27,469 bases of DNA from Phaeoceros laevis (lineage: Eukaryota; Anthocerotophyta; Anthocerotopsida; Notothyladales), in contig JBNGIQ010006800.1 of NCBI GenBank assembly GCA_049999765.1, positions 1-27,469 of the forward strand, given 5' to 3'. The position numbers and the translations under genes were made by a program. Shown here one piece after another: positions 1 through 9,403 of this stretch. Below the pieces are notes generated by a model, which saw only the letters and a program-made list of their open reading frames with translations, searched no databases and was not told the origin of the DNA. The stretch's first letter is position 1, and the number at the start of each line of letters is the position of its first letter.

Positions 1-345
1 CAGGCAGCTCAAGCAGAGTGCTGTACTCTTCTAAAGGAAAGGGACTTTGCTCTTCAAATGGCAGGCAAGGGGGAAGACGCACCACTGAGTCCAAACCATA
101 CGGCTCGAAGAAAAAGGGAGCTTTGCAACTGGTGCAAAATCCCGGGGCACTTCGAGAAGGATTGTCGCAAAAAGGCTGCTAGAGAGCCCAAATGGGAAGG
201 ATCTTCCAGTGCTGAAATCCACACAGCTGCTGTCAAGAAAACAGGCACCATTCTTGCTACCTGCCTTGTATCCTCAAACGAGGATAGGAAGTGCTGGTTT
301 ATGGACTCGGGTGCATCTCATCATGTTTGCAATGAACATGAGTGT
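1..345 (+). pseudogene. Ty1/copia gag-protease fragment (truncated both ends)
   Basis: The frame is open from base 1 and reads the end of a copia Gag, a CCHC zinc knuckle (CNWCKIPGHFEKDC, C-X2-C-X4-H-X4-C, all four ligands present) and then the start of the retropepsin (FMDSGASHHVC, active-site Asp in D-S-G). In a copia element Gag packages the RNA through the knuckle, and the protease cuts the polyprotein. Similarity to copia stops just after the protease active site. The frame then runs into unrelated sequence and ends at about 390, so protease remainder, integrase and RT are absent. The fragment at 22114-23113 has the same order of motifs and similar spacing from knuckle to DSG, so both derive from related families. 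It is a relic, not a working gene. Confidence 0.85.
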
Positions 346-592
346 GTACTCCCATGCGTATACACTATGCCCTTCAATCTGATCAACTAACAAGGCTCTT
401 TTGTCCTCTGGCAGCCCTAAGGATTGTCTATGGACACAATATCCGTATACCACTCCTTCCTTTGTACCTTGGATGGCATCTCCATAGCTCTTCTATATGT
501 ATCCTTCATCCTTAAGGCATTGTTACTTATCATCTTCGCACATCCTTGAGGGGTGTCGAACTGCTCCCTTAATTCCTGCCAGGTACACCATC
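346..592 (-). pseudogene. LINE ORF2 C-terminal remnant
   Basis: The minus strand past the RT frame is still coding-like in a shifted frame (starting TWQELREQFDTPQGCAK, about 589-417) down to a TAG at 417-419. A further stretch beginning LPEDKRALLVDQIEGH lies one frame over and approaches about 331. The composition resembles the region around the zinc-binding end of L1 ORF2. Identification rests on position and continuity rather than on a motif. Confidence 0.45.
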
Positions 593-2792
593 TATTTTAG
601 TCCCAATCCCAGGTACCACCGAGATTTGTAGAGCTTTACGTGCTGCATCTGCAACTTTTCCAGACCCAACCGATTGTTTATATGTGTCAGTTTCCCAAAC
701 TTGTCTATGGCCCTGTCTCTTAGCATATGTCGCTTCTTCTCTTTTTTCAGGAGGCCTCCATATAAGTACAGCCTTTAGCTCTTCCCAACTACTCCATATA
801 GCTCTCCACAGAGGTGAGCCCACATTTTCTGCTATTTGCGGCTTTATAGCAAACAGATGGGAGACAGACTTTGTCCCATTATTGACTGCGCTAACTGATT
901 CCAGTCTTCTTGTTATGTATGCTTTCCAAGGGTAAACAGTAGGAGATGAAGCCTTGAGAATCCATGGCCCGTGGAGCTCTTTCGCTTTCTGAATAGGGTC
1001 CACAAGACCAAGCCCCCCTTTCCGTTTAGGCTGAATCATGTGAGCCCATGCAACCTTGCTACCAGCTGAAGGAGAATCAACCGGTTTGTTCCAAAGAAAG
1101 CTCTCTACAATTTTCTGCAGTCGTTTGAAATCCTCCTCTGTAGGGGCCCAGGCAAAAATGAAGTACCATAACGTAGCTGTTAAGATGTGGTTTATCGCTA
1201 GAACCCTTGCTGCTAAGGTAAGCTCCATTAGCTGCAAACCTCGTGCTTTCTTGATGAATCTGATACAAACCTGCTTGCTCACCTTCTTGTTTTCCTCCCC
1301 TTCCTTAAAAGGAAGCCCTAAGTATTTGTGTGTGTCCTCCCCACTGATCCTTGCGATGTGTTGGATACTTGCAAGCACATCCTCCAAGTTCAGGCAAATC
1401 ATCTTTGTTTTATCCCAGTTCACATTACAACCAGACAAGAATCCAAAATCCTCAATGATTAGCAGTGCCGCCTCTAGAGAGCTGTCTTCCGGTTTCAGAA
1501 ATAGTAAGGTATCATCTGCAAACCCTGAAACCTTCAACTCCTCTCCATCTGGTCCTGTAATTCCTTGAAAATCATCGCTTTCCTTGAGCTTCCAGATCAG
1601 GAAGTCCGTAAGAATGACAAAAAGAGTAGGAGACAAGGGGTCTCCCTGTCTCACTGCTTTGCTGATTGGCAACCTGTCAGTGACATCACCATTGACAGCT
1701 ACCCTGGCCCTGGCATCTTCCATAAGGATCCCAATCCACCTCCGGTTTACAATTGTTTCCAAACCCATAACGTTCCAAGCATTCCCATAGAAAGTGCCAT
1801 TCCTTATTGTCGTAAGCCTTTTCAAAGTCTAATGACAGCAAGACAGCTGGAATTTTGTTCTTGTTCATCCACCACTTTGATTTGCTTAGAAGCACCACAT
1901 TATCAAGAATGCACCGGCCTCTAATAAAGCCTCTCTATTCCTTCTGAACCCAGCTGTCTATGAATGGAGCAATGCGATCTGCCAAGACTTTCGAGATCAT
2001 CTTATAAAAAGTGGTAAGAAATGACAGCGGCCTCCAAAACTTTATCCCTTGCTCCGCTGTAGGCTTCGGTACAAATGCTATAAGGCTCTCATTCAGGTTT
2101 TCCCCCATTGTACCCCCTTCCCACGTATGCCGGAGAGCTTCCATCACTACCCCTTTAAGAAAAGGCCATCCCCACATGAAGAATTCCCTCGGGAAGCCGT
2201 CGAGTCCCGGGCTTTTACCATGCGGTAAGCTTTGAAGGGCATCCTTCAGTTCCTGTTCCGTGATCTCAGCCTCCAGAACCTTGTTCTGAGCTTCAGTAAC
2301 CTTACTAGGGAATGCATCAAACTGGTGCATTTTTGCATCCCACCCCTCACCTTTGTCTTTGCCTTGTAGAAAGGACTGAAAGTGATATGCGATCATTGTT
2401 TTGAGGTGTTCATGCTCTTCCATAACTACCCCATGCTTGTCTGGCAGTGGGAGGATTTTGTTTCTGCTCCTTCGCTGCCTTAGTTTGGAAAAGAAGAACT
2501 TCTTCGGAATATCTCCTTCAGCAGCCCACTTAATCTTCGCTCTAAGGTACCACCTCTTCGCTTTTCTGTTTTCCATTGTTTTTAACACTAGCTTGTCTTT
2601 AGCTAGTTCCTGCAGCAAAGCATTGTTCCTCGTAGTGCATTCTTCAATAGCCTGTTGCGCAATAGAGACCCGTTCCCTAGCTGCTGCTTCTCCAGCTCTC
2701 TCTTCTTTAGCTTTCTTGATGCCATGTTTACGGAGAAACTTCCTTGTTCCATCCAAGGCTTGCAGCATCTTCGCTAACCCGCTTTTGCTCAC
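569..2792 (-). pseudogene. LINE ORF2 reverse transcriptase, broken
   Basis: The RT starts in the frame at 2792-1935, with HGKSPGLDGFPREFF and WRPLSFLTTFYKMISKVLA motifs. It continues after a TAG at 1935-1937 in the same frame (RGFIRGRCILDNV, then LSLDFEKAYD, whose Asp is a catalytic residue). It changes frame near 1770 and finishes in the frame at 1825-569. That last part has KAVRQGDPLSPTLFV and the catalytic GFADDTLLF at about 1511-1525. The FADD box and the other core motifs place it in the L1-like clade, which copies its RNA at a nicked chromosomal site. Downstream are thumb and C-terminal sequences including KRKGGLGLVD. At least one stop and one frameshift make it inactive. Confidence 0.85.
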
Positions 2793-2819
2793 ATCTTCTT
2801 GCTGTTGTTTCTAGATCCC

Positions 2820-3665
2820 ACTTATCTTTTCGTACACCCCTTCATCTTTAAGCAATTCAAAGTTCAACCTCCACAATCGAATAGTGCCACAAACATGAGA
2901 AAGCATCTCATCCGCTATGCTGATGTCTAGTAGAACTAGAGCATGGTCCGACTGGGAAGTGCCAGGTATAGTACCATATCTCTGAATTTTCTATCTCCAT
3001 TTGTCCGGGATATAAATCCTGTCCAACCTACAAGCTACAAAGCCTCTAGGATCTTCCCTGTCATTAGTCCAACTGAACTTAAGTGATATTCTCATGCGTT
3101 TTGCAGGTGAGACCTGCTAGGGGTCACATATTTTAAGTTTGGTGTCCCTTACTTCCTGCCATTGAAGTGGGACATCAGCTCTTTCTAGATCATGACCTCC
3201 TTCTTTATCCACGCTGTTTTCTACAAAATTGAAGTATCCCCTACAATCCATTCTACCTTTTCCTCCAGATGAGTATCCATTCTAGACCAAGCATTCTTCT
3301 CTGATTAGCTCTACATGGAGCACACACATTACACACTCCAACTTCACCATAGTTTAATTTCAGTTTGAGCCACATAAAGCATTTCCTAGGATCATGCCCT
3401 ACAGCTGTTACTTTCTTTGCTAGTTCTTGTCTAACAGTTATAGCTACCCCCCCCCTAGACCCATCAGATTCCAGCCACCATGTTTTGCCTTGTGGTAGGT
3501 AGATACGCTTTATTTCATCTATTTTATGTTGAGAGAGTTTGTGTTCCCGAGTCGTTATAATATCCCATTGACAGTGTTCATTCAGGAAGTGGTTCACTTG
3601 TCTGACTTTACTATCAAGCATTTTATAGTCTCCCAGTCCCTAACATTCCAAGAAATAATTTGCAA
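2820..3665 (-). pseudogene. LINE ORF2 endonuclease domain (AP-type), broken
   Basis: The minus strand begins near 3665 with an L1-type start (LQIISWNVRDW), then HKLSQHKIDEIK, an LPQGKTWWLESDGSRGGVAI stretch, and a catalytic-loop remnant RGYFNFVE near 3235, where the family usually has GDFN. The terminal SDH motif appears as SQSDHALVLLD near 2905. This endonuclease nicks target DNA to prime reverse transcription. In this copy the Asp of GDFN reads Tyr. There are TAG stops at 3117-3119 and 2991-2993 and a frame change near 3250, so it cannot work. The last part shares its frame with the RT that follows, apart from another TAG at 2811-2813. Confidence 0.75.
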
Positions 3666-3739
3666 TTGATTATCTTGTTGTGTTTTTTTGTATGTGACTG
3701 ACATTATGTAGATAAGCAGACTTCCTAGTACCTTCATTC

Positions 3740-6137
3740 TTATTCTTCCCTTTCCTCAGTGGTTCCGATGCTGCTCTTGTCCTTTCTGGTAACCGTCCTA
3801 CTCCAACATTTGTCTTTTCCTGCAGAGGGGTGACCTTTCTCGCTTTCGTTCTTTGACATCGCTCTGGTAATACCCTTCTCTTCCTGCTCTCTTATTAGCG
3901 GGCTCGGCTTTTTTTGATTTTGTCCAGATTCTGATTCCAAGCTAGAGCGGAAGACTACATTTTCCAGTGAGTTCCCTTGTCCCTCTTGAGAGTCTGCTAA
4001 CCGTTTCACCTTGACCCTTTTCATCAAGCCACTTCCAATACCCTATTTGTATTTCCAGCTTCTTTATAGCCACATTCAGCCACACTAGCATCTTTGGATT
4101 TCTACCCTCCTAGGGGAGCAAGTTTACCATCGAGACTGATTCATCTAGATTGTCCGTTCTAACTCCCCCATCTCTGACAAGTTCCATCACCTCATTCATG
4201 ATCTTTAGTGGGTCAATCTCCTTTGTCCATGTTTGAAGCAGCTGAAGTCCACCTGCTGCCCCCTCTTCAACCAAGAATTGAGGCCTCCCATCTACCACTC
4301 GCCGAACTTCTATGTCCACCCAGCCTACTGCTGATGGTAGCTTTTCTTCCGAGGTTGCACTAAAAATGTCTTCCAAGACATCTTTGCCATCTTCTTCCCT
4401 CTGTTAATTAATCATCACATACATAGGTATTTTAACTTCCTTGACTCCTTTTTCCTTTCTTGTCATTCTGCTTGTAATTTCCCCTTCCGTTTCCTTACTG
4501 AACCATTGCCAATATTCAAACTTTCTCCGCTTGGTCTGAACATTTGCTTCAATCTAAACTTCATTCTCACTGTCTTATCTCCTTGCGTGTACAGGGACAC
4601 CTCTTCTACAGATCTGTCTATGTTCCTGGGTAGTATACCTCTTTCCTGTAGTGCGGTTAAGGCATTGTACACTATCTGCTCATGTTGCATCTCGTTATTC
4701 CATACTTGTGGTAGTTGTAACCCACCAAGTTCTTCTTCCTTGATCAGTAGTTGTTCACTGCCTTCCTGCATTCTATGGACTTCAATTGCTATCCAGTAAC
4801 CCTCCGTGTTTTCTTCAGAGTTCATTCCGGGGGTGCCTACAATTGGAGACATGCTCTGAACCTTCTCCCTTTCTTGTATGAATACCAAAGTCCTAGGGGT
4901 AATGATGTCCTGTACATTACGCCCCATTTCTACATCTTCTGTGATTTTCTCCATGCTAGGAACTTGCGGCCTCGTTTTCTTAACATTCTTCGGTGTTGTT
5001 ACTTCCTGCTCAGGTTGCTTGCTTTCTTTTGGCAAAGGTACCCGCCGCTCCTTCTGTACTTCTGGAGATCGCAAATCTTTGGGGCGTTTTGCTAAGCCTT
5101 GCACTCTGTCCCAATCCATCTCAAAGGGTTTGAGTGTTGCTTCCTTCCCATATGCTTCTGCCACCTCTTCTTTGTCATTCCAGTTTTTCCCAGGTGTGAC
5201 TGAGACAAGAGCATCCTCTTGCTCATTCAGTACAACAACCGCCTTCTCTTCTTGCTTTGCATCCCCAGAGGAAGATGCATCAACAGCAGCAACATCGTGC
5301 TGCTTGTCCGCAGCTGATAAAATCTTTCCTTTAGCCACGTTGACAACAGTTGTCAACGCTTTCTCAAGAGCTTTCCTAAAGACAGTGTCACTCCCCTGTT
5401 TTTAGGACTACCCTTATTCCTGCTCACCACCCTCCATTTTTCTCTCGTCTTTAATGCCTCTCCCTTCAATCTATCTTCCAGCTTACCTTTCAGCTTTTCA
5501 GGGTTTCTTTCTAACAAGCTTTCCTGCTTTCCTTTCACATGCAGTTGACAGGAACTGTGATTTGCAGCATTTCTCCCCACTCAGTCTGTGCTGCAAGCGC
5601 TTTAGCTAACGCTCTTGTACTTAAAGGTATGGTACCTTTCTCTCTCTGTCCATCACGTATCAATTCCTTGAGTCTCTTTTCGCTAACCCACTGTTACTGT
5701 CTCCTTGGCTGCAAATCAAATTCACTCTCCACTTGTAGAGTTCCTAGTGGGTATCTCTTTGGATACAGTGAGACACATCATGTTTGAGCATTAAATTGAG
5801 CATCAGTTCTTTATCCTCTTCCAGCAGCTTCGTTACTAATCATGTTCCACCACTTGTCTTCTGCCTTGTCCCATGCTTGTTCAAGGCTAGCACTCTTGCT
5901 GCCACCACTCGACACAGTCCACATCGGGAAGGCCAGGCGTTGAGAGCTCGACGGTAGCCATACTTCCTCTATGCCTTTATGTTTTCTCCACAGGATGATC
6001 CATGCCTTAATGACAATTATCTCAGCCTGGGTTTGCTCTCTGAACAGACTTCTCCCTATCCTGCAGTTGGTTTTGTTCATTGCTTCCGATAGCGAAGGCT
6101 GTGATCTCCTGTCGCCACCAAATCCTGGCATAATCAC
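3740..6137 (-). pseudogene. LINE ORF1, C-terminal region with a duplicated unknown domain
   Basis: Open stretches at 6137-5811, 5580-5353, 5356-4463, 4376-4110 and 4027-3740 appear to be successive frame-shifted pieces of one long hydrophilic tail, rich in Lys, Glu, Ser and Pro. I do not recognise a named domain. Two pieces resemble each other: a segment near 4820-4590 (starting GYWIAIEVHRM) and one near 4325-4115 (starting VGWVDIEVRRV). They share W..IEV.R, a G-LQL-Q-W core, and an N-.D-SV..V end. This looks like an internal tandem duplication of a domain of about 75 residues. The stretch lies between the DUF4283 part and the endonuclease, so it most likely belongs to ORF1. A short second ORF is possible. 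Confidence 0.5.
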
Positions 6138-7063
6138 TTCTTCTTGCTTTGTATTGCCTGACCTATGAGCTTCATTTTACATGGCTTTTGCTGTGCATAG
6201 GTTTTCTGCAAGTGCTCCTTGCTGCCGCACTTACGACAGCGTGTCAGTAGGTCTGGATAATCAAAGGGCTGGTGCACTTCCTCCTTGTTCTCTCCCTCCA
6301 TGAATTGGACAATGACACCCTCAGGTAGTCGTCCAATGTCTTTTACTTTCACATCAAAGCGTGGCTTGGCTTGTTTTACCCAAAAATTTTCCCGCTTTGG
6401 TTTGATAATGACCTCTCCAACTGCTGATATCATTTACTCTGCAAAGACTATTTGATCTTCCTGCAAGCCAGGTAATTGTACCCAGAAAATTTTTTTTGAG
6501 AACTCCGTTCTCTCCAGTTCAGCTTGAGGCGACCATGGTTCCAAGTACACCAGATGGCAGCCCTTGTACAGTTCCTTAGTCTGAAGAAGTGTTTCCGCTT
6601 CCTTAGCATCTTTCATTCGAATGTGGAATGACATGTCGTCCTTGATGTACACAGATGCTGGGGACGTACTTGTAACCTGTTTCACAAACTCCACGATCTC
6701 TTGTTCAGTGGGGTTGACCCCTTCGACTTTCCCAAGCACAGACATTACTCTCAGCACTTCTCTTTCTTGAGGGATAAGGCCCATCGAATCCTCCATCAGC
6801 ACTGGAGGCCCCAATGGAACCTACTTCCTGTTTGAAGTCCACTAAACAACATTAGCTATGCTCGAGCGTGCATTTTCCCCACCTCTAGGTGGTGCTACTG
6901 CCGGCTTGCTCAAGGGCCCTGATCCACCGTTAATCAGGCCTTCCTTGAGAAGATTCCTCACTTGTTCCGCTTTCTTTGTGATTCCCGCCACACTTTCCGG
7001 GGGTCTGCCTTCCCCCACTACACCGCTGCTTGGACCCGTGTCCAACATTACCTCGCGCATCAC
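6134..7063 (-). pseudogene. LINE ORF1, N-terminal part: DUF4283 and zinc knuckle
   Basis: One frame runs from 7063 to 6134 and is interrupted by TAG at 6842-6844, TAG at 6821-6823 and TAA at 6434-6436. After a low-complexity Pro/Gly/Ser leader it carries a DUF4283-like RNA-binding domain (about 6750-6300), the usual nucleic-acid-binding part of ORF1 in plant L1 elements. A knuckle remnant follows near 6210-6250 (CRKCGSKEHLQKTYA). This has C-X2-C-X4-H, but the last cysteine is Tyr, so it would not bind zinc normally. The ORF1 protein would coat the LINE RNA in the cytoplasm and nucleus. The frame is lost at a TGA at 6134-6136 and resumes one frame over near 6137. Confidence 0.75.
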
Positions 7064-7154
7064 GCTAATCGCGGCACGCGCTCTGATGCATTTGAGCTCA
7101 GTTTCTCAGGGCGACACCGCTCGCCAGCCGCTCCTCATTTTTCCCCGAACTATC

Positions 7155-7423
7155 CAGTGCTAGCACGAGCGGATTTTGACAGACCGTTCATCCTATACAC
7201 AGATTGGAGCATGCTAGGTATAGGCGCAGTGCTAGCACAGTTGGATGAGCAAGGTTTTGAGCATGTTGTGGCATATGCCAATAGATCTAATAATGAGGCG
7301 GAGGCCAACTATTCATCCTACGAGGGTGAATGCTTGGCAGGTGTTTGGACAGTCTTGCATTTTTGCTCTTATCTGTGTGGAAGGAGCTTCCGGATCACAA
7401 CAAGAAAACCGTGGTTTTTATAG
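7155..7423 (+). pseudogene. Ty3/gypsy RT-RNase H fragment
   Basis: The plus strand encodes about 85 residues of the RT-RNase H junction of a Ty3/gypsy polyprotein: FDRPFILYTDWSMLGIG (first RNase H Asp), VVAYANRSNNEAE and YEGECLAGVW (catalytic Glu). It matches, almost position by position, the stretch in the minus-strand gypsy element here that begins FSKAFILHTDWS. It is therefore a scrap of the same or a sister family in the opposite orientation. Similarity fades after SFRITTRKPW, where the DHQPL Asp should be. The rest of pol is missing on both sides. Confidence 0.8.
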
Positions 7424-7760
7424 CGGTGCTTTACAATGCTTTTACAGCTTTTGGGCATATTTTATAGCTCTACAACGGTCTGGTTGCCAAGTTCCCGACC
7501 ATTGTAAATGTCGAAGTAAACGTCTATTGTTGACGGTGTAATCACTACGATGTAAACGTTGTTGTACTTACCTCGATGTAATGTCGTCGTAACCAGACCC
7601 TATTTGCTACCCAGTGTCGGCACATAAAAAGTACAGGTACAAGCGAGAAGTGAAAGTGAAAAAGTGAAAGAAAAAGGTGAAAAGTAGATGGTTTTAAAAC
7701 AGTAAAAGGTCAAATGTAAATGTGACTTTGTTTACTTTTAACTTTCCATTTTATAATGAC
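7424..7760. other. Gene-free AT-rich stretch
   Basis: I see no coding sequence here. 7500-7610 carries several copies of GATGTAA/TTGTAA-like words related to the array at 7761-7891. A 9-bp inverted pair (GGTCTGGTT near 7478, AACCAGACC near 7593) brackets that part. About 7645-7690 is purine-rich, with repeated GTGAAA. Confidence 0.5.
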
Positions 7761-7891
7761 TTACAAGGCCGTTGTAAGTCTTCCTTACATCGTCGTTGTT
7801 TTTTCGTTTACATTGCTGTTAACCGGTTCACAATGCCGTTGCAAACCTGTCCTACATCGACGTTGTAATCGGCCCTACATCTACATTGTAA
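7761..7891. repeat. Array of six short imperfect palindromes, period about 23 bp
   Basis: Six 15-17 bp units start at 7761, 7785, 7808, 7828, 7852 and 7875. Each has the pattern (T/C)(T/C)ACA, then 6-7 bases, then TTGTAA or a close variant, for example CTACATCGACGTTGTAA at 7852-7868. Each unit is an imperfect palindrome, and the spacing is 20-24 bp. The origin is unknown. It could be an internal array of a non-autonomous element or a run of protein-binding sites. Confidence 0.6.
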
Positions 7892-7987
7892 CTTGCCGCT
7901 TCATATAACAACAAAGCTTTTACATAGACTTTCATCGTAGTATGCCGTTTGTGCACAAACATCAAAACTACCCCAAAACCACACCAA

Positions 7988-8073
7988 ACACAAAACTAGC
8001 TGCCTGCCTGAGCCCTACAAGCTGCCTCCTACACAAAACTAGCTGCTTGCCTGACCCCTACAAGTTGCCTCCT
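7988..8073. repeat. 43-bp tandem duplication
   Basis: Two adjacent copies, 7988-8030 and 8031-8073, begin ACACAAAACTAGCTGC and end CTGCCTCCT or TTGCCTCCT. They differ at only a few positions. There is no coding signal. Confidence 0.85.
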
Positions 8074-8472
8074 ACCTCATCCACATCTCCCTTCTTCCTC
8101 TTCTATCCACCACGCTGGGATGGAATTGAGACATTGTTGTGCTCAACCATGTCCACAACCACACCCTTGCTGATGCCCCCTTCCAGACGCTCGTCACTTC
8201 TCCTACCTGCGAAGGTCACGAGTCCATGTAAGGATTCCCAAAACTCCCAAACAATAGCAGCCCCGGTTTCTCCTCTCTACATATTTCAGGAAGGCATTAA
8301 TTAGGACTACATAGGACTCGGCCAACCTTGCATACCAAACAAAGCACTAAGCTTCATGCTTACCCAGTCGCTGGGACATGCCTCTCATGTACTTTGAGCT
8401 CCAATCTGTGACTGTCCCACCAACCATCCTCCGACAAATCTCAGCTGTAGGCAAGCAAAAAACATATTAGCA
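8074..8472. other. Gene-free pyrimidine-rich stretch
   Basis: Open frames exist here, but their composition (Pro, Ser, Leu and Thr from C/T-rich sequence) shows no domain. I see no RNA gene or element boundary. Confidence 0.4.
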
Positions 8473-8561
8473 TGTGCATGCACTCAGAACACACATGTGC
8501 AGGCACTCGGAAACACTTGTGCATGCACTCCTCATCAAGTGAAAAAAAAGTGCAGGCACTC
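8473..8561. repeat. Four copies of a 13-bp word (TGTGCANGCACTC)
   Basis: Copies lie at 8473-8485, 8496-8508, 8518-8530 and, one base shorter, 8550-8561. Each holds the near-palindrome GTGCANGCAC. Spacing is 22-32 bp. Confidence 0.7.
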
Positions 8562-8935
8562 CTCCGGACTCGACACGCCAATGCCTGCAGCCTCCTCAGG
8601 GCTCGAAACTTGCAGCCCATTTGCGGCAAAGCCTCCTCGCAATGCACCCACAACCAAAAACATGTTGTCAGGCCCTCCTCCAAGCTCGGCACCACGAGGC
8701 TGCCTGTCCAGCCTGGACGACGCCCTCCTCAGGGCTCAGTAATTCCAGAAAGGCATGCCTCCTCATGCCTCAGAACCACCATCCCCGTGTTGGGAAAAAA
8801 AAACCAACCCTCCTCCTCAGGGCTGGGCACGTCATGCAAGCAGGCCAAGGTGCCCTCCTCAGGGCTCGGCCAAGTCCGCCCTCCTCACGGCTCGGCCCAA
8901 AAAATTAAAAAAAAACAGACCCTCCTCGGGCCTCG
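8552..8935. repeat. Dispersed GC-rich motif cluster (CCCTCCTCAGGGCTCGGC)
   Basis: About eight variants of CCTCCTCAGGGCTCG occur near 8555, 8591, 8673, 8723, 8808, 8853, 8879 and 8920, at irregular spacing of roughly 25-85 bp. The CCT...AGG core gives each a partial dyad. Open frames across it are Pro/Ser/Arg-rich by-products of the repeat. It could be regulatory repeats of an LTR or a degenerate minisatellite. Confidence 0.65.
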
Positions 8936-9095
8936 TCATCCCTTCCCTTTTGTAATAGACAATACCTTTAAGTCGAAGCAATAAGTTAGTAAGTTAGTAA
9001 CCCGGTCTGAATCAGTGTTGGGATAGGGGACATTTATGGGCTTTACTATGTATTTACTATGTGATACGATGTATTGACTAGTAAGTTCCTAAACA

Positions 9096-9155
9096 TCAAT
9101 GAATCACTACTGGGATGGGGGGCAAACGCCCCCCATCCCAGTAGTGATTCATTGA
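9096..9155. repeat. Perfect inverted repeat, 28-bp arms, 4-nt loop
   Basis: The left arm 9096-9123 and the right arm 9128-9155 are exact reverse complements over 28 bases, separated by AAAC. The arms contain a G6/C6 block. A transcript from either strand would fold into a very stable hairpin. No transposase or coding sequence is associated. Confidence 0.97.
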
Positions 9156-9164
9156 CATGCAAGA

Positions 9165-9251
9165 AGCCCAAGCGGGGCTGGGGTGAAACACTAGGCCTTT
9201 GCCGTGCCGCGCGAGCAAAGCCTGGTGTTTCACCCCAGCCCCGCTCGGGCT
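9165..9251. repeat. Long inverted repeat, 37-38-bp arms, 12-nt loop
   Basis: The left arm 9165-9202 and the right arm 9215-9251 are reverse complements apart from one single-base gap and two mismatches, both of which could be G-U pairs in RNA on one strand. The core is a GC-rich block containing GGGGCTGGGGTGAAACAC. It lies only nine bases from the hairpin at 9096-9155. Confidence 0.93.
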
Positions 9252-9403
9252 TTGTTGTAGGCACAGGGCCACAATCCAAGCCCCAAAGCCAGTGTTTCAC
9301 CTGCGTTTTTCCTGCATAAAGTGCCAGCCACGTGCCACACGGACACTTCCGCCATGTAGGGCAGCGGTCCCCTTGACCATGGGAGCGCCTCATCACAGCC
9401 TGC

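Larger units (their letters stand above)
346..7063 (-). mobile_element. Degenerate L1-like LINE (plant non-LTR retrotransposon)
   Basis: Reading the minus strand from 7063 down gives the order typical of plant L1 elements: ORF1 with a DUF4283 domain and a zinc knuckle, then ORF2 with an AP-type endonuclease, a reverse transcriptase with FADD, and a long C-terminal region. At least six TAG stops, one TAA and several frameshifts break it, so it is an old, dead copy. No 3' poly-A tail (poly-T on the plus strand) is visible at the low-coordinate end. Coding-like sequence instead runs straight into the copia fragment near 331-345, so the 3' end is truncated or rearranged. The 5' end is not defined precisely. 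It lies between about 7063 and the gypsy scrap beginning near 7155. Confidence 0.85.

Noticed and set aside
7645-7690. GTGAAA-rich purine run considered as a polypurine tract
   Set aside because: No LTR end adjoins it.
8472-8984. 170-codon open frame across the GC-rich motif cluster
   Set aside because: Its Ser/Arg/Pro-rich product mirrors the DNA repeat, and three frames are open at once.
9046-9396. 116-codon minus-strand frame and an 81-codon plus-strand frame sharing near-identical peptides
   Set aside because: The shared peptides (ESLLGWGA.APHPSSDSL) arise because the DNA is palindromic. They are not evidence of coding.
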